Shown in pieces: positions 7,838 through 15,208 of a stretch of DNA of 24,688 bases. The position numbers were made by a program, and so were the translations under genes. This DNA is from RGIG1840 sp964626795. GTDB lineage: Bacteria; Bacillota_I; Bacilli_A; RF39; UBA660. The stretch covers positions 1-24,688 of the forward strand of contig CAZVIQ010000007.1 in NCBI GenBank assembly GCA_964626795.1, read 5' to 3'. The notes under the pieces were generated by a model, which was not told the DNA's origin, made no database searches, and was given only the letters and a program-made list of their open reading frames with translations. How positions within the stretch are numbered: position 1 is the first letter of the stretch; each line of letters starts with the position of its first letter.

Positions 7838-8693
7838 ACTTATATAGTTCTTTTTTATATTCATCTATTATTTTTTTCATTAATGTAATATATGTTTCAG
7901 AATTTCCAGCTTCTTCATTTGTTAGATTAGCCATAGTATTTATTTCTATTCTTTCTATTTCATAATCATTTATAAGTTTAGTAATACTTTCATTAAGAAC
8001 TTCATCTTTAATAGTATATATATATTTAATATCGCCTGATGCAATTAAGCTTTTAGCAGTAGTGTATGCCTTATCTAATGCATCTGATGAAGGATCTAAA
8101 GAAATAGTTTGAATACTATATTTATTTAAGTAAGTAAATAAATTATTTGAAATAAGAAGAGTTTTAAAGTTACCGTTTTTACCTAAGTTATAAAACATTA
8201 CATCCAGTTCGGAAATTGTCTCCTTTAAAGAGTCATATTTTTTTTCAATATCTTTAGAAACATATAAATTGTCGTTATAATCTATAAGGCTTTCTTTAAT
8301 ATTTCTTGCGAGCATAAGATAGTTTGAAGGATCAAGCCATAATTCCGCTACGTTATAGTTTATATTCATTCCTTTCGTTGCATCAATTATCTGTAACTTA
8401 TTATTTAAATTAAGAAAGTCTCTTGCTATTTCACCTTCATCAGCAAGTCCTGAATATATAAAGGTTTCACAGTCTGAATACTTACTCTTTTGCTTTTTAG
8501 TTAAAGTATATTCTTCAAGATTAATTTCATTTGGATAGATACTTGAAACTTTAGAATACTTACTATATAAATAATCAGAAGCATATTTTATAGGATAAAC
8601 TGTAGAGTAGGTTTTTGAATCTTCAAAGGCACTTTCTTTAGTGCATCCTGAAATTAAAAGACAAAACATTATAATATATATTATTTTTTTCAT
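7836..8693 (-). CDS. ZnuA/TroA-fold lipoprotein lacking all metal-binding histidines
   Basis: This is a 285-aa lipoprotein with signal peptide and lipobox LISGC (C17). Its overall pattern is that of metal ABC transporter solute-binding proteins (cluster A-1, PF01297). It has a ...TVYPIKYASDYLYSKYS... start, IYSGLADE near 79-86, ELWLDPSNYLMLARNI at 117-132, and ISNNLFTYLNKYSIQTISLD at 181-200. The family binds Zn/Mn through His residues in HxWLDP and in the ISHxAFxY segment. Here these read ELWLDP and ISNNLFTY, and the whole protein contains no histidine. No ATPase or permease gene is adjacent. It overlaps the yidD stop by one base (TAATG) and has AAGGATGG upstream, so the two are co-translated. 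Metal transport is therefore unlikely; another ligand or a structural role is inferred. Confidence 0.8.
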   Translation of the reverse strand: MKKIIYIIMFCLLISGCTKESAFEDSKTYSTVYPIKYASDYLYSKYSKVSSIYPNEINLEEYTLTKKQKSKYSDCETFIYSGLADEGEIARDFLNLNNKLQIIDATKGMNINYNVAELWLDPSNYLMLARNIKESLIDYNDNLYVSKDIEKKYDSLKETISELDVMFYNLGKNGNFKTLLISNNLFTYLNKYSIQTISLDPSSDALDKAYTTAKSLIASGDIKYIYTIKDEVLNESITKLINDYEIERIEINTMANLTNEEAGNSETYITLMKKIIDEYKKELYK

Positions 8694-8914
8694 TATTTAC
8701 CATCCTTTTCTGGTACATTATCAATACCAAACTTACCAAAGGGCCTACATCTTAGAATTCTTTTAAATCCTAAAACTAGTCCTTTAATTACTCCAAAACG
8801 TTCAATAGATATTTTAGTATACTCAGAACAAGTTGGAGTAAACCTACACATACTGTGCATATGAAGAGGTGTTATTTGATATAAATTAATTAGTTTTATT
8901 ATTACCTTTTTCAT
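8693..8914 (-). CDS. yidD: Membrane protein insertion efficiency factor YidD
   Basis: This 73-aa YidD family protein has the diagnostic core CRFTPTCSEYTKISIERFG followed by GFKRILRCRPFGKFG, with three conserved Cys. YidD is a small, inner-face membrane-associated protein that assists YidC-dependent membrane protein insertion. It usually sits between rnpA and yidC. Here it is separated from them and instead heads a two-gene operon with the histidine-free ZnuA-like lipoprotein, overlapping its start by one base. A perfect TATAAT lies only 7 nt before the ATG and there is no Shine-Dalgarno, so the mRNA may be leaderless. Confidence 0.95.
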   Translation of the reverse strand: MKKVIIKLINLYQITPLHMHSMCRFTPTCSEYTKISIERFGVIKGLVLGFKRILRCRPFGKFGIDNVPEKDGK

Positions 8915-8921
8915 AATATTA

Positions 8922-8927
8922 ATTATA
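8922..8927 (-). promoter_or_regulatory. -10 box of the yidD operon
   Basis: TATAAT on the minus strand, preceded by TG without a spacer base. Seven nucleotides separate it from the yidD ATG (8914), placing the transcription start at or beside the start codon. No convincing -35. Confidence 0.5.
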
Positions 8928-8965
8928 CAAAAAAATATATAAAAAAGATATTAAAAAAGTATTAT

Positions 8966-8994
8966 TTTACAACAAATTCAAAATATGCTACAAT
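8966..8994 (+). promoter_or_regulatory. Promoter of the 113-aa gene
   Basis: -35 TTTACA (8966-8971), 17-nt spacer, extended -10 TGCTACAAT (8986-8994). The start site near 9001 gives a leader of about 36 nt. Confidence 0.7.
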
Positions 8995-9036
8995 ATATTT
9001 GAAATTTAATGAAATAAGTCCAAAGAAAGGAACAAA

Positions 9037-9378
9037 GTGAAAAATACTAGTAAAGGTTCTGATTTAAGTATTGAAATTTATAATACATATATGAAAATAT
9101 GGCAAACAATAACAGAATGTGAATATGAAGGAAAAATTCCAATTGCAGAATATATTTTTGATGATAGAAACGTCATGATAGGTGTTGCAACTGCGTTAAA
9201 AGAAGAAGGAATTAATGTCTCGGATGTTAAGACAACTGAATCTGGTAAAATAAAAATAATATTTGGTAAATTAAAAGATAAAACCGATGAAAACATACAA
9301 CCATATTTAGGTGAAAAAATAAATATTAAACCTGATACTCAATCAATTATTGATGATTATGAAAGGCATATGCTATAA
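9037..9378 (+). CDS. Conserved-looking hypothetical protein, 113 aa
   Basis: I do not recognise this protein. It starts with GTG, supported by AGAAAGGA ending 5 nt upstream, and has a well-formed promoter and its own weak terminator, so it is probably expressed. The 113 residues are mixed alpha/beta with no signal peptide or TM helix. An N-terminal helix contains YMKIWQTITECEYEGKIP, a central part reads VMIGVATALKEEGINVSDVKTTESGKIKIIFGKL, and the tail is acidic/basic (SIIDDYERHML). A cytosolic regulatory or binding protein is a guess only. It lies just upstream of rnc-smc. Confidence 0.75.
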   Translation: MKNTSKGSDLSIEIYNTYMKIWQTITECEYEGKIPIAEYIFDDRNVMIGVATALKEEGINVSDVKTTESGKIKIIFGKLKDKTDENIQPYLGEKINIKPDTQSIIDDYERHML

Positions 9379-9390
9379 AATATGCTTTTT
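9363..9390 (+). terminator. Weak intrinsic terminator after the 113-aa gene
   Basis: An 8-bp stem (9363-9370 with 9381-9388, one G-U) with a 10-nt loop that contains the TAA stop, ending in five T. Partial read-through into rnc is plausible. Confidence 0.5.
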
Positions 9391-9408
9391 AATTTAAATA
9401 AAGTATTG

Positions 9409-9414
9409 TATAAT
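9409..9414 (+). promoter_or_regulatory. -10 box of rnc-smc
   Basis: A perfect TATAAT preceded by TG. The start site would fall at about 9421, right at the GGAGG ribosome site (9421-9425), giving a leader of about 11 nt. No clear -35. Confidence 0.5.
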
Positions 9415-9431
9415 TATCTAGGAGGATAAAG

Positions 9432-10076
9432 ATGGAACTGTTAAAAGAATATGGAATTAGTTTTGATAGTAGTAAACTTATAAGTACTGCACTTACACAT
9501 ACATCTTATTCAAATGAGCACAATATTGAGTCATATGAAAGACTTGAATATTTAGGGGATGCTGCACTTGAACTGGTTTTTAGTAATTATATATATAAAA
9601 GTACAAACTTAGCTCCGGGAGAAATGAGTAAACTTAGAAGTTTGTATGTATGTGAAAACGCATTATTTGAGTACGCTAATAGAATAAATTTAAGCAAATA
9701 TATACTGCTTGGAAATGGTGTGCACGAAGCTAATAAAACAGTAATAGCGGATGTATTTGAAGCTGTTTATGCAGTTATTTATTTGGAACATGGAATGGAA
9801 GTTTGCGAGAAACTTTTTAATGATCTTATCGTGCCATATATAAATAAACATACTGATTTTCTTAAAGACTATAAGAGTCTTCTTCAGGAACTTGTTCAAA
9901 CAGAAAGAAAGTCAATTATTTATGAAGTTACTAGAGAAAAAGGACCGGCACATAATAAAACCTTTGAGGTAAATGTTTATATTGAAAATATATTATTTGG
10001 AAAAGGAAGAGGAAAGAGTAAAAAGGAAGCAGAACAAGAAGCTGCCAAAGATGCTTTTAGTAAACATGCTAAGTAG
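9432..10076 (+). CDS. rnc: Ribonuclease III
   Basis: RNase III cleaves double-stranded RNA, processing rRNA precursors and other structured transcripts. The 214 residues hold an endonuclease domain with signature ERLEYLGDAAL (36-46). The catalytic acidic set is complete: E39, D43, then D107 and E110 in ADVFEAVYAVIYLEHG. A C-terminal dsRNA-binding domain follows (about 145-214), ending in the KGRGKSKKEAEQEAAKDAF helix. GGAGG lies 6 nt before the ATG. The gene is followed 8 nt later by smc, the common Firmicutes order; acpP, usually upstream, and ftsY, usually downstream, are not here. Confidence 0.97.
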   Translation: MELLKEYGISFDSSKLISTALTHTSYSNEHNIESYERLEYLGDAALELVFSNYIYKSTNLAPGEMSKLRSLYVCENALFEYANRINLSKYILLGNGVHEANKTVIADVFEAVYAVIYLEHGMEVCEKLFNDLIVPYINKHTDFLKDYKSLLQELVQTERKSIIYEVTREKGPAHNKTFEVNVYIENILFGKGRGKSKKEAEQEAAKDAFSKHAK

Positions 10077-10084
10077 GTGAAGAA

Positions 10085-13021
10085 ATGTATATTAAAGAAA
10101 TAAGAATAAATGGTTTTAAGTCTTTTGCAGATAAGATAACCCTTGAACTTGGAAAATCATTTACTGGCATAGTCGGACCCAATGGAAGTGGAAAAAGTAA
10201 TATACTTGACGCGATAAAATGGGTTTTAGGAGAAGGCTCAATTAAAAATTTGAGAGGTACTGAAAGTATTGCAGATATTATATTTAATGGTTCTAAAAAC
10301 AGAGAACCTTCTTGCAGTGCTTCAGTGGCAATTGTATTTGATAACACTGATAAGCTTATTCCAACTCCTTATAATGAAGTTGAAGTTAAAAGAGTAATAT
10401 ATAAAACAGGTGAGAATGAATATTTCTTAAATAAAGAAAAATGTAGACTTAAGGATATAACTGAACTTCTTACAGATTCTTTTTCATCTAAAGAAAGTTT
10501 TAATATAATCCCTCAGGGAAAAATAGATGAAATACTTTTAAGTCGTCCAGAAGGAAGAAGAGTAATAATTGAGGAAGCTGCTTCAGTTTTGAAATACAAG
10601 AAAAGAAAAGAAACCTCATTAAGAAAATTATCTTCTACTCATGAAAATATTGAAAGAGTAGATATGATTATTAATGAACTTGAAGAAAGAATCACTCCTT
10701 TAAAAGAAGCTGCAATTAAAGCAAAAGAATATAAAGAAAATAAAGAAAAGCTTGAGTCAATTGACATTGCACTTGTTACCAAAGATATAACAGATTACAG
10801 TTTTACTTTGAATGAAAAGAAGCAGGAAAAAGAAAAGTTTGAAGAGAAACTTTCAAGTACACTTAATGAAAGTTCTAAAGATAATACTTTAATCGAAAAA
10901 TTAAAACTTGATTTAATAAATATAGAAACTAAGATAAGTAAGTTAACTTTAGAATTAAATGAAAAAAATAGCTTGTTATCTTCACTTAATACTAAGAAAG
11001 AACTAATAAAAGAAAGAAATAAATATAATAAAGATGATGCTGAAGTTCAGACTAATTTAATATCTTCAAAAGAAAAAGAACTTAAACTTAAAGTTGAACT
11101 TAATAAAATAAAATTAGATATTGATTTACTTGAAACTCAGATAAATGAAGTGAATGAGTTATTAAAGAAACTTAATAATGAATATACCTTTGTTTCTGAA
11201 AAGATAAGAACTAATTCTGATAAAATAAATGAAGCTAAAAGAAAAGAAATAGAATATAAAAATAAAATAGATGTTTTAGAAAATTCTATAAGAAATATGG
11301 AAAAAGTACCATATGGTGTTAAAAATATTTTAAATAATCCAGTTTTGGGTGGAATAATAAATATAATTGGAAATATTATAGAAACTGAAGAGGCATATAA
11401 TATTATGCTTTCAGTTGCACTTCAAAGTTCATATAATTTTGTAATAGTAGAGAATGAAAGCTTTGCTAAAGAAGCTATTGAGTATTTAAAAAGTAAAGCA
11501 CTTGGAAGAGTTACATTTTTACCTATTAATGTTATGAAACCTAAAATGGTAGATCCTGAAACATTAAATAAGGCTAGAAATGCAGAGGGATATATTGCAC
11601 TTGCTTCAGATTTAGTTAATTTTGATAAAAGATTTTATAATATTGTAATGAATCAACTTGGAAATATAATTGTTACAAAAGATGCATCTTCTGCAATAAA
11701 AATAAGTAAAATAATAAATCATAAATACAGAGTTATTTCTTTAACTGGAGAGCTCATGAATGTTGGTGGCTCTATTACAGGTGGCTCTCTTAAAATAAAT
11801 AATGCTATAAACGATAAATATGAAATTATAAAGCTTGAAAATGCATTAAAAATACTAGAAACAAATATTAAAGAATATGAGGAAAATAATAATTTAATTA
11901 ATAAAGAATCCGATATAATTAGAAATAATATATATAATAAAAACATAGAACTTGTCAGTTTAAAAGAATTAATGAGCGAAAAAGAAAAACAGAAGATAGA
12001 GAAACTTGAAAGCATAGGACTTCTTAAAGATGAAATAAATACTTTATCTTCTAATGATATATCAGATAAAGAACTTAAAGAAGTAATGGATACTTACGCC
12101 AAAGAAGAAGAAAACAAACAAAAAATTGAGTATAATTTAGAAACTTTAAATAAAAATAGGACTTCTTTGAAAGAAGATATCGATTTAAAAGAAAGTACTA
12201 TAAAAAAATCTAATACAAGTTATAATGAACTAGTAAGAAGTATAAATGAGATAGAGATTGAACTTACAAAAAGTGGAATTAAACTTGATAATTTGCTTAA
12301 CTATCTTAACGAAGAATATAATATGACATATGAAAAAGCTGTCCAAAATTATGAACTTAATATAATGGAGGAAGAAGCAAGACTTATAGTGACTGATTTA
12401 AAGCGTAAACTTAAAATTATTGGAGAAGTAAATCTTGATTCAATTGAGGAGTACGAAAGAGTAAATAAAAGATATACATTTCTTGTCAGTCAGAAAGAGG
12501 ATCTTATTAAAAGTGAAAATGATCTTTTATCCATTATAGATGATATGGACAAAGTAATGGAAAAAGAGTTTGTTAAAACTTTTGATAGTATTAACATTGA
12601 ATTTAATAAAGTATTTAAAGAACTTTTTGGAGGAGGAGAAGCTTATCTTAAATTAACTGATCCAGAAAATATTCTTGAAACGGGAATAGATATTATCGCA
12701 GTACCTTCTGGAAAGAAAATTAAATCTATATCACAACTTTCTGGAGGAGAGAAAACTCTTACAGCTGTAAGTTTGTTGTTTGCAATAATGAATTTAAAAA
12801 ATGTTCCTTTCGCAATACTAGATGAAATAGAAAGCGCACTCGATGAAACAAATGTAGAAAGATTCGGAAAATATTTAGACAGATATAAAGGAAAAACACA
12901 ACTTCTTATAATTACTCATAAGAAAAAGACAATGGAATTTGTAGATGTACTTTATGGTATAACAATGCAGGAAAGTGGAGTAAGTAAAATAGTTAGTGTT
13001 AATTTAGAAGAAATAAAATAA
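10085..13021 (+). CDS. smc: Chromosome partition protein SMC (short coiled-coil form)
   Basis: SMC forms the ATP-driven condensin core that organises and segregates the chromosome with ScpA/ScpB. The protein has Walker A GPNGSGKSN at 32-40 and Q-loop IIPQGKIDEIL near 140-150. A first coiled coil (about 170-405) leads to a hinge (about 405-570, with VPYGVKNIL, LGRVTFLP and the GGSITGG motif), followed by the returning coil. The head signature LSGGEKTLTA is near 885 and Walker B FAILDEIESALD near 908. At 978 aa it is about 200 shorter than Bacillus SMC (1,186 aa), matching mycoplasma SMC/P115 (about 980 aa). The shortage is in the arms, roughly 90-100 residues each. AGGTG precedes the ATG. Confidence 0.97.
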   Translation: MYIKEIRINGFKSFADKITLELGKSFTGIVGPNGSGKSNILDAIKWVLGEGSIKNLRGTESIADIIFNGSKNREPSCSASVAIVFDNTDKLIPTPYNEVEVKRVIYKTGENEYFLNKEKCRLKDITELLTDSFSSKESFNIIPQGKIDEILLSRPEGRRVIIEEAASVLKYKKRKETSLRKLSSTHENIERVDMIINELEERITPLKEAAIKAKEYKENKEKLESIDIALVTKDITDYSFTLNEKKQEKEKFEEKLSSTLNESSKDNTLIEKLKLDLINIETKISKLTLELNEKNSLLSSLNTKKELIKERNKYNKDDAEVQTNLISSKEKELKLKVELNKIKLDIDLLETQINEVNELLKKLNNEYTFVSEKIRTNSDKINEAKRKEIEYKNKIDVLENSIRNMEKVPYGVKNILNNPVLGGIINIIGNIIETEEAYNIMLSVALQSSYNFVIVENESFAKEAIEYLKSKALGRVTFLPINVMKPKMVDPETLNKARNAEGYIALASDLVNFDKRFYNIVMNQLGNIIVTKDASSAIKISKIINHKYRVISLTGELMNVGGSITGGSLKINNAINDKYEIIKLENALKILETNIKEYEENNNLINKESDIIRNNIYNKNIELVSLKELMSEKEKQKIEKLESIGLLKDEINTLSSNDISDKELKEVMDTYAKEEENKQKIEYNLETLNKNRTSLKEDIDLKESTIKKSNTSYNELVRSINEIEIELTKSGIKLDNLLNYLNEEYNMTYEKAVQNYELNIMEEEARLIVTDLKRKLKIIGEVNLDSIEEYERVNKRYTFLVSQKEDLIKSENDLLSIIDDMDKVMEKEFVKTFDSINIEFNKVFKELFGGGEAYLKLTDPENILETGIDIIAVPSGKKIKSISQLSGGEKTLTAVSLLFAIMNLKNVPFAILDEIESALDETNVERFGKYLDRYKGKTQLLIITHKKKTMEFVDVLYGITMQESGVSKIVSVNLEEIK

Positions 13022-13047
13022 ATCAGGACCAGTTCCTGATTTATTTT
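13015..13047. terminator. Strong bidirectional terminator after smc
   Basis: A perfect 14-bp stem (13015-13028 with 13034-13047) around a CCAGT loop, core AATCAGGA/TCCTGATT. The left arm includes the last smc codons and its TAA stop. The facing minus-strand lipoprotein gene ends 20 bp away and can use it too. Confidence 0.85.
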
Positions 13048-13066
13048 AAGTGTAAATGTATACAAC

Positions 13067-13519
13067 TTATACTATTCCAATAAATTCTCTCAAATATTCA
13101 ATATCTTCTTCTGATGTTAAAATGTATTCTTTGCTATGTGAAAATCCAATATAATTATCCCAAACATAAATTGATTCTAATAATTCATCATTAGAATTAT
13201 ATAGCTTTAAAATACGTGTTGTGCCTTCATAAGTTACATCTCCTTCATATTCGCGAGAATTATATATTATTTCAAGCACTTTTTGTATTTCATTTTCATC
13301 TGTAGTTGTTTTAATATCATTTTCGTTAATTTCAACGATTATTTTTTTTGTATTTGACAGTTTTTCTACTACTTTTTCATAAATAATATCTCCAATTTTA
13401 GGTATATTTAAGTCTTCTGATTTTTTACATCCTTCTAAGTCAGAGCATATATTATTACATCCCACTAGTGTTAAGCATATGATTACTGTCAGTAAGCCAA
13501 TAAATAATTTGTTTTTCAT
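13067..13519 (-). CDS. Small lipoprotein of unknown function
   Basis: A predicted lipoprotein with signal peptide and lipobox LVGC; Cys in the following NNIC and GCKK may form a disulfide. The start at 13519 is preferred over the upstream ATG at 13531, because that ATG is part of the ATGGAG ribosome site 6 nt before 13519. The result is 150 aa. The mature part is acidic, with DIIYEKVVEKL and KVLEIIYNSREYEGDVTYEGTTRIL, then a C-terminal IYVWDNYIGFSHSKEYILTSEEDIEYLREFIG. I do not recognise the family. The gene is monocistronic, between the smc terminator and its own -10. Confidence 0.75.
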   Translation of the reverse strand: MKNKLFIGLLTVIICLTLVGCNNICSDLEGCKKSEDLNIPKIGDIIYEKVVEKLSNTKKIIVEINENDIKTTTDENEIQKVLEIIYNSREYEGDVTYEGTTRILKLYNSNDELLESIYVWDNYIGFSHSKEYILTSEEDIEYLREFIGIV

Positions 13520-13554
13520 ATTAATCTCCATAATTACATTTAATCTATAAATTT

Positions 13555-13560
13555 ATTATA
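13555..13560 (-). promoter_or_regulatory. -10 box for the small lipoprotein gene
   Basis: Perfect TATAAT on the minus strand about 36 bp before the ATG at 13519. The -35 is poor. Confidence 0.45.
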
Positions 13561-13580
13561 CTATATTTTATAAAAAACAA

Positions 13581-13609
13581 AAACAAATCAGGATTATTCC
13601 TGATTGTTT
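13581..13609 (-). terminator. Intrinsic terminator with stop codon in the loop
   Basis: The stem (13581-13593 with 13598-13609, one bulged A) has the same AATCAGGA/TCCTGATT core as the smc terminator. The TAA stop of the 292-aa gene lies in the 4-nt loop. On the minus strand it runs into TTTGTTTTTGTTTTTT. Confidence 0.8.
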
Positions 13610-14472
13610 TCATCTGTTATTTCATTACTTATAGTAACAGTTAAAGTATAAATTTCTTCATCTTTTTTGTTTGTAATTACAAAATTTCTAAATTCTACAG
13701 TTTCTTCTGTACTCAGTTCTGGATAATCTGCTGTGAACTCACTTATTTCATCATTGTTATAAATTATTGAAAGTATATTTATAAGAAGTTTATAAGTGTT
13801 TTTATTAAGTTTTTGAGTCTGACTTATTTCTATAGTTTTAACTTCGTCTTTTATAAATAGATTAAGAAGCTTATCATTTTTTACATATCTATAATCAAAT
13901 TCTATTATTTTATCTGCATTTTCCTGCAGGATAATATTTGGAATTAATTCTTCACCTTCTTTAATTACAATCAGTGATTTAACAGCGCTGAAATTTATTT
14001 CAGTTTTTTTCTCTCCCATACTAAGTGTAATAGATTCGTCATTAGATATTTTATCATAGACAATTGTATCAAAAGCTAGATATGTTTCTCCTTCATCATG
14101 TCCTTTAGAAATTCCTACAGAATCTACCAGAAGTTTTGTAATAAGCCAGGCATTATTGTCAATAGTGTTAAATTCTATGTAGAGTCTGTCATTTTTTAAA
14201 TTAAAAGTATATTTCTCATCAACTATTTCATTTGAAAAATCTACTATAACATTTCTTCCTTTTACTTTAGCAGATGTTATAGTGTTAATCTTTTTTAATT
14301 CTTTTACATAATTACTTAAATTATAAATATTAGCTATATTGTTTAAATTTTCTTTTTCTTCCTCTGTAATTTTATTGGAATTAATATTCCTAGACAGTCC
14401 TGCAATACCACAAAACAGAAATACTAAGAAAAGTATAGCCCAAATTATAACTCTTACTATATTATTTTTCAT
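13594..14472 (-). CDS. Membrane-anchored extracytoplasmic protein of unknown function
   Basis: A 292-aa protein with one N-terminal TM helix (about 7-27, VIIWAILFLVFLFCGIAGL), which should anchor it with the bulk outside. The remainder alternates charged helices and beta strands (VKGRNVIVDFSNEIVDEKYTF, DRLYIEFNTID, IIEFDYRYVKNDKLLNLFI) and has no Cys apart from the TM one. No domain is recognised. It has its own promoter, an AAGGA ribosome site and an overlapping terminator. It sits between two other minus-strand units (def upstream, the small lipoprotein downstream) without shared transcription being obvious. Confidence 0.75.
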   Translation of the reverse strand: MKNNIVRVIIWAILFLVFLFCGIAGLSRNINSNKITEEEKENLNNIANIYNLSNYVKELKKINTITSAKVKGRNVIVDFSNEIVDEKYTFNLKNDRLYIEFNTIDNNAWLITKLLVDSVGISKGHDEGETYLAFDTIVYDKISNDESITLSMGEKKTEINFSAVKSLIVIKEGEELIPNIILQENADKIIEFDYRYVKNDKLLNLFIKDEVKTIEISQTQKLNKNTYKLLINILSIIYNNDEISEFTADYPELSTEETVEFRNFVITNKKDEEIYTLTVTISNEITDENNQE

Positions 14473-14496
14473 ATTTTATCCTTCTTTCCTATTATA

Positions 14497-14524
14497 ATTA
14501 TACAGAAAAAAAGATAAAATTCAA
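14497..14524 (-). promoter_or_regulatory. Promoter of the 292-aa membrane protein gene
   Basis: Minus-strand -35 TTGAAT (14519-14524), 16-nt spacer, -10 TATAAT (14497-14502), with a second TATAAT directly downstream (14491-14496). The leader is short with AAGGA before the ATG. Confidence 0.6.
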
Positions 14525-14551
14525 ATACTAAATTGCTCTCATTTTATCTTT
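14506..14551 (-). terminator. Intrinsic terminator of def overlapping its coding end
   Basis: An 11-bp perfect stem (14510-14520 with 14541-14551) around a 20-nt loop that holds the TAG stop of def, followed on the minus strand by a run of seven T. The upstream arm is the last few def codons. Confidence 0.7.
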
Positions 14552-15076
14552 ATTTTTAAATGGATTTTTTTTATCTATTCTATCTACAAATAAAATTCCG
14601 TTTATATGATCTATTTCATGTTGAAAAGCTATTGAAATTTCTTCTCTAACTCTTATTTCCTTTTTATTTCCTTCTTCATCATAGTATTTTATTGTACATC
14701 TTGCAAATCTTGGAATGATGCCTTCAACATCTCTGTTGACACTAAGGCAGCCTTCGCCTTCTTCTACATATATAAGTTCTTCTGAATGAGAAATAAGCTT
14801 AGGATTGATTACTGTATATTCTTCAAAAATTCCATCATCTTTAAGATAAGAAATAACAAACACTCTTTTTAATATTCCCAGCTGTGGGAAAGCAAGACCC
14901 ATACCACTTCTTATATTATTCTTTTCAACATATTCTTCATCTTGACTTAATCTTAAATAATTTAAAGAATCTTTTATAAGTGTTTTCTCTTTATCACTTA
15001 AAGGGAAAACCACTTCTTTGGATATTTTTCTAAGTGATTTATCTTTCTCATCTAATATATCTGATTGTTTTAACAT
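14528..15076 (-). CDS. def: Peptide deformylase
   Basis: Peptide deformylase removes the formyl group from the N-terminal Met of nascent proteins. All three metal/active-site motifs are present in the 182 residues: GMGLAFPQLG (motif 1, GxGLAxxQ), EGCLSVNR (motif 2, with the metal-binding Cys) and QHEIDHINGILFVDRI (motif 3, HExxH). The start at 15076 is chosen over the in-frame ATG at 15130, because AAAGGGGAAG precedes it and the promoter -10 lies between the two ATGs. Insertions between motifs make it the longer Gram-positive (type 2) class. It is monocistronic, divergent from the thymidylate operon. Confidence 0.97.
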   Translation of the reverse strand: MLKQSDILDEKDKSLRKISKEVVFPLSDKEKTLIKDSLNYLRLSQDEEYVEKNNIRSGMGLAFPQLGILKRVFVISYLKDDGIFEEYTVINPKLISHSEELIYVEEGEGCLSVNRDVEGIIPRFARCTIKYYDEEGNKKEIRVREEISIAFQHEIDHINGILFVDRIDKKNPFKNKDKMRAI

Positions 15077-15101
15077 TTTTACTTCCCCTTTCGGTGCATA
15101 T

Positions 15102-15130
15102 ATTTTACCAAAAAAATAATAAAATATCAA
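15102..15130 (-). promoter_or_regulatory. Promoter of def
   Basis: Minus-strand -35 TTGATA (15125-15130), 17-nt spacer, extended -10 TGGTAAAAT (15102-15110). The leader is about 20 nt. Confidence 0.75.
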
Positions 15131-15135
15131 ATTCC

Positions 15136-15165
15136 TTGACCTAAAATATAACTAAGTGATAAAAT
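15136..15165 (+). promoter_or_regulatory. Promoter of the thymidylate operon
   Basis: -35 TTGACC (15136-15141), 18-nt spacer, extended -10 TGATAAAAT (15157-15165). It stands back to back with the def promoter; only 5 bp separate the two -35 boxes. Confidence 0.75.
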
Positions 15166-15208
15166 CAAATAGAAAGATTAAGTATAATTATGCTTTTTGG
15201 AGGTTTTA

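Noticed and set aside
9078..9296. Minus-strand open frame opposite the 113-aa gene
   Set aside because: The plus frame has a promoter, ribosome site and terminator; the minus one has none.
10069..10347. Minus-strand open frame opposite the smc Walker A region
   Set aside because: Antisense shadow of a conserved SMC head domain.
15077..15130. Upstream in-frame extension of def
   Set aside because: The def -10 (15102-15107) lies inside it, and the ribosome site points to 15076.
15197..15208. TTG start for tmk
   Set aside because: That TTG overlaps the GGAGG ribosome site that serves the ATG at 15209.
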